Shown here: positions 57,262 to 64,000 of the stretch, piece after piece | Numbering within the stretch: the first letter of the stretch is position 1 | How the letters are laid out: each line of letters starts with the position of its first letter | Assembly (NCBI RefSeq): GCF_028502605.1 | Contig: NC_079232.1 | Span: 2,294,001-2,358,000, forward strand | Source of the DNA: Trichoderma breve | Lineage: Eukaryota; Ascomycota; Sordariomycetes; Hypocreales; Hypocreaceae | Direction of reading: 5' to 3' | Length of the DNA stretch: 64,000 nucleotides | Program-made: the position numbers and the translations under genes | Notes under the pieces: generated by a model | Database searches by the model: none | Seen by the model: only the letters and a program-made list of their open reading frames with translations | What the model was told of the DNA's origin: nothing

Positions 57262-57910
57262 GCTTTGAATCCTTTCCCGCGTCACCGTCGGCTCGCTAAT
57301 CCGACATGGTCGCGGTTCTCGTCAAGATCTAGCGAGTTGTTAGTTCTCTTTCTCATAGGGCTCGATCGGGAGAGCGAACTTTTTTTTGAGGGGGAAACGG
57401 AGTTTGGGCTCGGTTAAGTGTAGGTGTTATTTGCTTTGGGTTGGCTTTTAGTTGTGTGATATCCGTGTACGGAGTAGTGTGATGAGTGGAAGATGTTTGT
57501 GAGTAATTTTGCACGCGAGTGATGGTGGCGAGTGTATTAAGTGACGAAGAGGAAGGAATGGAGAAGAAAGGAGAAGGAACAATGGCAGTCGAAGCCTTTG
57601 AATGCACTGCCGGTGGTGAGCTAGCTTGTAACCTGTTTCCTGTAGCTATTGCCTTTATTTGCCTTGATCTGTCTTGCGAAACCTGTTGTTATGGAGACAC
57701 TCTGATCACAGAATTGTAATCCAAAACCATCTACAGAGTTCGTGTGACTATTACGTCCAGTTTATTGTCTTGCGGGCTTCTACGGCGCTGTTACTTCAGT
57801 ACATCTAATATTGATGCCATGACGGTCGTCCAGAAGGCAGGTGCACCTGAGGTTGGCAGGAACTGTTGGGCTGTTGAGAAGGCAAGTGCTGTAGACGGAT
57901 TCTATATATT
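57262..57910. other. intergenic region
   Basis: No clear gene. A minus-strand frame at 57353-57607 is Ser/Thr/Pro-rich but cannot be joined in phase to the downstream small gene. TACGGAGTA occurs at 57468. Confidence 0.4.
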
Positions 57911-58853
57911 GCTATTAGATGAATATAGCGATAGTAGCAGATACTAGATTAAAATCTCGCAATATGCCCCCAGATTAAGCAGAGAAAGCGGCGGATATAT
58001 GGGAGAGAATGTCGCCAGATGGGCGTCGAGACATGATGAAGAGGCTTCACGATCACCAAGACCTCGTGAACGAGTTTGTATACTTTCCTCCCGGTTCGGG
58101 GTCTCGGCCCTGCGTTGGAAGATGGATTCTGGGCGTTCGGGTGAAGCCACTCGGGAATATCACACCCAGGGCAGGGGCAGTCGTGAAGGCAGTAAATTGA
58201 GAAATTGATCACGCGTATACGCATTGCGCACTTCACTTAGGTAGTATTTACTAGGTACTCACTGATACTACCTAGGTACCCAGGTATTGATCTCATAAAG
58301 TACTATAATGAGGTGATGGCTGACCATCGAAACCGTGAGGAGAATGGGGAACCTGCCTGGGACGACTGGGACTTGGGCTTCCGCTGTTCGAACGAGTCGT
58401 CGGGACTCCCACCCCGCGGGGCTGTGACCTAAATCAACGCTCAAAATTGGCCAGGGCCCTGGGTCGATGAGAATGACGTGCCTTTCCCCACGAAGAGAAG
58501 AGTGTGGCGACGGGAGACCGACCTGATCACTCCTCTGGAGGTAGTGACAACCTGGTTTGAAAGAAGTGGGATCCAGCTGGGACCTCTGGTTACCGACAAT
58601 CTGCGGGAAGATGTGATGAGGACGTTCTATACCTACAGAGACCTGGAGGGCACCACGGTGGCAGACATCCCGCCAACGGACCTCTTTGTGCATAAGCCCA
58701 GATTACCTACTAGGTAGGTAGATGGCCAACTCTTTGAGTTTACCATTGTCACTATTTTTCACTGCTACAGATTATTTTTAATGCAATGTAGTATCCACTA
58801 CTATCAATATTTTGATCTAATATCTGCTACTATCGCTATATTTGTCTAATAGC
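57911..58853. mobile_element. 943-bp inverted-repeat-bounded relic with gypsy pol-like coding
   Basis: Arms at 57911-57955 and 58809-58853 are 45-bp inverted repeats with four mismatches, all transitions (GCTATTAGA, ATATAGCGATAGTAGCAGATA and TAGAT are shared). Inside, a plus-strand frame from 58292 to 58720 reads AWDDWDLGFR, WRRETDLITPLEVV and FYTYRDLEGTTVADIPPTDLFVHKPRL. The last matches the segment ahead of the reverse transcriptase in fungal Ty3/gypsy polyproteins. A TAA at 58430 interrupts it. The arms are not LTRs, as they are inverted, so the element may be a non-autonomous TIR element that captured a pol fragment, or a nested structure. Confidence 0.55.
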
Positions 58854-59248
58854 GATACATGGTATCCGTCTACAACGTATTCTCTCGTCCAATTAAGACC
58901 AAGTTCCAGATTAGGCATGTCCTCTGCCAGATCGTCATCTACCCTGATATCAATTCTAGGATGACAGACTCTTGGCCTCGTGTGATGCCTGTCTGTTCAC
59001 GAATTGCCGTTGATCTTGTCTTGAATGGAGTACATAAATACTGCTACCAGAAAAAAAAATTCACGTTTTTAGAGGCAGTCACAAGGTACTCGAGCATCTT
59101 GGAGAGTTGCATAGCACCAATCTTTTCTTGAGGGCTGACTATCCGACCTTTGAGTTGTGGAAAATGGCAAATCATAGCCTAGCCAAACCATTGAGAGACC
59201 ACTGCTCTTCTACCTTCTTCTCATCCATACCCCTTGCGATCAGCCGAT
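58854..59248. other. intergenic region
   Basis: About 395 bp between the relic and the next gene; no feature is recognised. Confidence 0.4.
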
Positions 59249-59836
59249 TCACTGCTTCGCAAGCTTCTCTAATTCGTCCACACGCTTACATGCATTTTCC
59301 AACTTCTCCACCGTCTCACCCAATTTCTCCTTAAGACACAAGGCCGTCCATTTACGTTCCTCGAGCCTCTCTCGAAGGCTGTTAAGATCCTTCTTGAACG
59401 ACACTTCAGGATGATTGATCTCCACCTCGGAGGCCTGTTGAAGAGTTTGGAACTCAGTCATAAATGCCTCTACAGGGCTGTAGAGCAGCTCTACCACTGC
59501 ATCCTGAGCAGCTTGTTGACAATAAAAGTAGAATGGTTGTTCGAAATTCTTCTTAGCGTCGTTCCATCGTCTCTTGAATTCTCCCAAGGCATCTTTGTAA
59601 CGTTCTTCAGATGATTGGTGCTCCTTCTCGATCGCATAGACATCACACCCGAGTTCCTCTTCAAAATGGGTGATATCACCAGCCAGTCCATCGAGCCCGT
59701 CTGGAAGGTCTTCGACCAATTCCCTCAGTTCTTTGCGCGCCTGCTGAAATTCTTGGCGTTTCTTCTCTCGTATCTCCGTGTCGGTCTCGTTTGAACCTGT
59801 TGTAACAGGCTGATTACTAGGACTGTCCACGTCCAT
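59249..59836 (-). CDS. hypothetical coiled-coil protein
   Basis: A 195-aa single-exon, acidic and mostly helical protein. Three coiled-coil stretches are seen: about 22-45 (IREKKRQEFQQARKELREL), 65-95 (EKEHQSSEERYKDALGEFKRRW) and 145-195 (KKDLNSLRERLEERKWTALCLKEKLGETVEKLENACKRVDELEKL). The aromatic patch FEQPFYFYCQQ sits between them. No domain is recognised. The promoter (minus strand) has ACTATATAA at 59990-59982 and CAGCTGGCA-type words just upstream, like the coiled-coil gene at 47.7 kb. Confidence 0.7.
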   Translation of the reverse strand: MDVDSPSNQPVTTGSNETDTEIREKKRQEFQQARKELRELVEDLPDGLDGLAGDITHFEEELGCDVYAIEKEHQSSEERYKDALGEFKRRWNDAKKNFEQPFYFYCQQAAQDAVVELLYSPVEAFMTEFQTLQQASEVEINHPEVSFKKDLNSLRERLEERKWTALCLKEKLGETVEKLENACKRVDELEKLAKQ

Positions 59837-60947
59837 GTTTGTTTGTTTGCTTAGGACAGTGCCGTTTCCAAGTGTTGTCGGTAAAGTTGAGAAGAGAAGA
59901 GGCTTGCTTCAGAAGCAAAGTAGATGAGAAAAATAAAAAGAGGAAGAAAAGAGAGAAAGGGTGCGAAGTTATGTGACTGGTTTATATAGTTCTCTCGGCA
60001 GCTGGCAGGCAAATTAACAGCTGGCAGCTGGATGTTTTCGTTTGCAAGAGTTTTGGGCCGTAGAGGATCGTTTTTCTTATCTTTGTTTTCGTCGGGTTGC
60101 TCATTGTTGACTTCTTGGAAACAGTTGTTCCTTTGCCTTTACTTCTGCGCTGGTCTTCCGTCGTTATAGCTTGCATCTCGAAGATTGATTAGGATAGATG
60201 AGTATCTAGGGGAAGAATGTTGTAGGATAAAGGCCTGGTCCAGTACCCCTCGGAGACTGGCCACTTCAGAGTCGATCTGATCCATGGACAGTCCTGGAAA
60301 GCATGGCAAGGTCACATCCAGCTTCTCGACCTGGTGCGCAACAATGGGATGTAGTGCTTGGAGTTGTTATGGCCTTGTAGGAAGACAATCTAGTACATGG
60401 AGATAAATCTAGTAGATAGAGATACATTTAGTAAATAGAGGTATATCTGCTAGATGGAGGTAAATTTAGTAGATAGAAGTAGATCTAGTAGACAGAGGTA
60501 TATCAGGTAGTAGATAGAGGCAGATTTAGTAGATAGAAGTAGATCTAATTAACGGAGATGGATCTAGTAGAAAAGATCTGGTAGATGACGGCTACCTAAA
60601 CATCATTTAATTCATGGATTTCATATACTCACTTGTGATCTTAGACTCAGGAATACAGCACGCTCACGTTGTTGACACGTTTGGCCTCGTATACTTGTCA
60701 TCCGAAATACGCATTAGCTTTCTTTTGTTCCTAGTCTATATCCACGCTGTGTCCCGAAGCAATATTACCGCCCACCAGGTGCCATTAACGAACCATTCTA
60801 GTTCAACTTTCGATAGCTTTGGACTCTGTTTCAAATCCATTCCATCCAATACTGTCAAGTATAACCCCATGTCCATCATAACCCTCCCCCTAAAATACAG
60901 CAACAAACGTTGAATATGCTTTTTTTCAATCTACAACGGAAAAGAGT
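59837..60947. other. intergenic region with CAGCTGGCA elements and a degenerate tandem repeat
   Basis: Holds the promoter of the coiled-coil gene (TATA at 59982-59990, CAGCTGGCA at 59999-60007 and 60018-60026), the repeat at 60387-60595 and the 3' flank of npl4. Confidence 0.55.
60387..60595 (+). repeat. degenerate 18-20-bp tandem repeat (ATCTAGTAGATAGAGGTA-like)
   Basis: About eleven units of the type (A/T)TCTAGTAGATAGA(G)GTA with point changes (TTTAGTAGATAGAAGTAG, ATCTAGTAGACAGAGGTA and others). Purine-rich AGATAGA and TCTAGTAGA recur throughout. Confidence 0.9.
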
Positions 60948-63183
60948 TCAAGGCGGCGGCGGCGGTGCTGGCGAAGAATTGCTCGGGGATGCGGCACGAC
61001 GTTCGTTCAGCCTGAAGGCAGCAAACCGTTTAGCAAGTGGCTCACCCGGCTCACCAACAGCAGATGGGGCCTTGGAATGAAAAGAAGACGACGAAGACAA
61101 TGGAGGTGACGAGACCGATGATGAGGTCGTTGACGGAACTTCATCATATTCTCTTAGACGCTTGGGGATTCGCTCACCAGTCGAGTTCAGGATGACTTGT
61201 AGTGTCTGCCAGCCTCCTGTAGAGCGGAGCTGGAATGAGTCGGCGAGATCATGCTGAGTTGCAACGCGACAAAGAAGGGCCTCCTCATCCTGGAGCAGGG
61301 AGGAAGAGTGTACAGTTAGCCAAATTCATATTTGCGACTTGCGACAAGAAACAAAAAAAAAGGAGTTGGGAAGCAAACCTTTGAAAGAACTCCAAGTTGG
61401 TGGATGAAGCATAGAATGTGAAAGTTGGATACTTCTTGGCCGTTATCGCTGGGCTTCTGACCGTTTCGCAGATTTAGAGCTCGTGCCAAAGCAGAGTGCT
61501 CTTGACTTTCGCCAATGTACTCGCGATTTTCGATGGGAAACCCTGTCTGAGTGAATGTAGGCTTAGGATCGTCAGGGAAGCCGTGCGTTAGAGTCACAAA
61601 AAGATATTCGACAGGAAACGCCGGCTTTGCATTCTCCTGCACCTTGGCCCCGTACTCGTTCACCTTGCGATAGAAAACTTCGGGTATGTACCTCGTCCGA
61701 CTGACGGAGCCGTCATCTTCCTCCTCTTCGCGAACAAGCATGGAGTTGGGATCTGCTGACGGTTCCACAATGTCAGCTCGTACCATCTCGACTGCCTCGT
61801 TGGACATTTGATACGCCGAGATGGCAATGTTCCCATCTTCATCGCCTGTGATTACACATGTAACAAATTTGGAGCCGAACTGGCCCGAGTCACTCCACTT
61901 TGAAGGGTTAGGATACTGGGCCTGTAATCTGGACGAAAAGCATATCTCGAGAGACGATAAGTAGTAGGATTCAAGGTGACGCTTGCAAACGACAGATCCG
62001 TCGCCACGCCCTGAGTCGAGTAAGTCTGTCCAGATGACACCTACAGGCTCCAGTCCACAGAGCTTAGCAATATGGTCAATTTCTTTTTGGTTGGCCCATG
62101 CGTTCATGCTGATGCCGTCAACCTCATCGACCTGGGGTGGCTCATATATGGCCTCCACAACTGCCTTCACTCCTAGTGGGACTACCGTATACTCGGTATA
62201 TCGGCCGTACAGGTACCCTAGTCGCTGAGAACCAGTCTTACGCCAAGCGTCAATGAAACCATCAATGATGGAAGGGCTGGAAAATTCGACATGGTCCACC
62301 ATTCGGAAAGTCTGAGGGTTGAGCGTAATCGCGCTCGGTTGGCACTTTGTGCAGATGCCTTCTGGCCAGGCCGGATGACCAGATGGACAATCTCGCTTGA
62401 CTCTGAAATAGGGCTCGACAAGAGGAGGGATATAAGACGTCCCAGACTCGGGTTTGTTCGTCGCAGCGTTGATCTTGCGTAGATGCGAATGGAAAGAAGG
62501 GTACTTGATTCCCTTTTCTACCAGATAGCCCGGGTCGAAGGGGTCCATGGGTTGGCAGTAGTCGCACATGCCCTTGGGGCCGTGTCGGCACATCCTGTCT
62601 CGTCCTCGTGGGATCTTGCCATCTAGCTTATCTAGCCGGTCATCCACTGCCGACTGCTTAACTACTTCCCATGGCTTCGCGATTCTCTCGGGTTTGGGAT
62701 CGATCGGGAAGTCTTCGGTGGGCAGTACGGGTTTGCCATTCAATCTAGCAGAGGTCACAGGTGCAGGGACCTCGCCGTTAGTAGTCCCGCTCGCAGCGTC
62801 GTGTTGGTAAGAGAGAAAGATCAAATCGCCGTGCCTATGCATCAGCAAGTTAGCGGTGCTCCCGGGCCCCACGTCCTGTACCAGGACGTCATGTTAAGCG
62901 GCGTACTTGAGGCCGATCTGCCCGATCTGAAACTGGATAATATCACCTAGTCTCTTTGCATCGCGGCCCGTGGGTGAGTTTGACAGAACAATAGTCTTGG
63001 GATCAATGGTCGAAGGTAGGTGGGTAAGTAGCTAAAGCATCGTTCAGTTAGATTATCGTCTACATCTAGAGGAACATCAATAGCTTCCGTTGTACTAACC
63101 TGCTGTCCTAGATCACCAAACGTAGTCGTTGGTTCTACCGTCAGGCGGATCATGCCATCGGGCCCGCGCAGTCTGATCAACAT
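60948..63183 (-). CDS. npl4: Npl4, Cdc48/p97 ubiquitin-targeting cofactor
   Basis: Exons 63183-63100, 63031-62907, 62834-61379 and 61289-60948 give 668 aa with matching phases. The N-terminal ubiquitin-like (UBX-like) domain spans about 1-80 ([18 protein letters not shown]). The Npl4 zinc motifs follow at about 130-210 ([12 protein letters not shown] and [16 protein letters not shown]). The MPN-type domain ([45 protein letters not shown]) and the CTD complete the core. The C-terminal 60 residues are Ser/Pro-rich and end in five prolines. With Ufd1, Npl4 brings ubiquitinated proteins to Cdc48 for ERAD and chromatin extraction. Confidence 0.97.
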
Positions 63184-63989
63184 GGTGGGCGAATGGTGGT
63201 TACAGCACGAGAGATTGGGCGCGATATGCTGGTGGGGTGATTCGGGTCTGCGTGAACTTGGAGACTCGATATATCAAGAAGCGGGACTCGAGATATAGGT
63301 GGCCATAAAAAGAAACAAAAGGAAGAGGAAGGAAGATAATTTAAACACGGAAGTTATAAATCCGTAAAGAGGCCAGGCTGCAGCATGTCCAGCTTTCACA
63401 GCGGCGGGAGGGGAGGAAAAGCGAAACACAGGCGGTTGAAGCTTATTGAATCATGAGCTCCAGCTCGGGAATAGTACGAGTACGTCAAAAGCGTCATTCA
63501 CAGTGTGCCTGAAGCGGGCGCCACATTGCTTAGTCAGTGCATAGCTGTCGATGGAACATCTATCGGCCCGTCAGCATTACTAAAGGTAGCCTGGTACCCT
63601 TGTACTGCGCGCATGCTCTCCGCCTGCTAGAAGCGGCAGTTGGTCGGTACGTACCCCGCGACCAAAGGCTTTGCTGCCGCCAATCTGGCCAGAAGGGTGG
63701 CATGTGTGCGACGTGTCGATAAGCAGCGACAAGGGCCGAACTGCACTCTGTTCTTTATAATCCAGGGAACTTCAGCCCTCGACACGACAGAGGAAGAACA
63801 AACCAGCGTTGCGCCATTCCACGCTGCTTCGTCCGCTCATTTGTGCGCTTGTCTGGATACTCATTTTCCGCGCGGTTCTTTATTGAGAGAAAGGCTACGG
63901 CTATTGTCTTTTCAACTTTTCCAGGATCTTCATAGACGACCGTCACTCGCTCACGAAGAAAAAAAAGTAAACACCAAAAACCAGAAAAA
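63184..63989. other. intergenic region, npl4 promoter
   Basis: Divergent promoter region of npl4 and of a gene that may begin at 63990. Purine-rich around 63305-63340 (CT-rich for npl4). No gene is seen. Confidence 0.5.
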
Positions 63990-64000
63990 ATGTTCGACAT
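63990..64000 (+). CDS. possible start of a plus-strand gene cut by the window edge
   Basis: ATGTTCGACAT ends the window, preceded by an A-rich leader (ACACCAAAAACCAGAAAAAA) of the kind seen before fungal start codons. With only three codons, nothing can be said of the product. Confidence 0.3.

Noticed and set aside
57353..57607. Upstream exon for the small coiled-coil gene at 56.9 kb
   Set aside because: It is Ser/Thr/Pro-rich, and I found no donor and acceptor pair that joins it in phase to the downstream frame.
1..64000. tRNA genes
   Set aside because: I looked for A-box and B-box pairs (GGTTCGAATCC-like) on both strands and saw none; a covariance-model scan would settle it.

Overview
The window is from a filamentous ascomycete, most likely a hypocrealean Sordariomycete and plausibly Trichoderma or a close relative. 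The evidence is short GT-AG introns of about 60-180 bp, CT-rich promoters, and a Cel5A endoglucanase of the EGII type (CBM1, Ser/Thr linker, GH5) with a close overall match to the Trichoderma enzyme. NACHT-WD40 proteins, a dispersed 5S rRNA gene and CAG-to-TAG nonsense codons of the kind left by repeat-induced point mutation (RIP) point the same way. No species can be fixed from sequence reading alone.

Left block (1-10.1 kb), all on the minus strand: the N-terminal part of a BAH-domain chromatin protein, the vacuolar effluxer atg22, a small GRGGAGN-repeat (DUF3602) protein, a CHORD/CS co-chaperone and the secreted cellulase cel5A.

Middle block (10.1-39.8 kb), the accessory part: a large ankyrin-like protein with a fungal STAND-type N-terminus; a small secreted protein; a NACHT-WD40 receptor gene broken by two in-frame TAG codons and carrying an amyloid-like N-terminal motif; a sedolisin; an eqolisin; a GFA-domain enzyme, Zn2Cys6 regulator and O-methyltransferase trio; and a second, intact NWD-NACHT-WD40 receptor of 1583 aa followed by a 5S rRNA gene. 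Between these lie AT-richer spacers with a Tc1/mariner relic and three copies of a 5S-headed repeat that share a non-5S tail.

Right block (40-64 kb), mostly housekeeping: a glutaredoxin-like protein, an HpcH/HpaI aldolase, RNA polymerase II subunit Rpb7, Mpo1, the mitochondrial arginine-specific carbamoyl-phosphate synthase large subunit and Npl4. Five poorly conserved, charged or coiled-coil proteins are interspersed. A 943-bp inverted-repeat-bounded relic with gypsy pol-like coding and several tandem repeats lie among them.

The most distinctive theme is the 28-kb island of NLR-like receptors and secreted acid proteases set between conserved genes, with one receptor freshly disabled and one intact. 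All exon boundaries were inferred by eye from splice consensus and reading-frame continuity.
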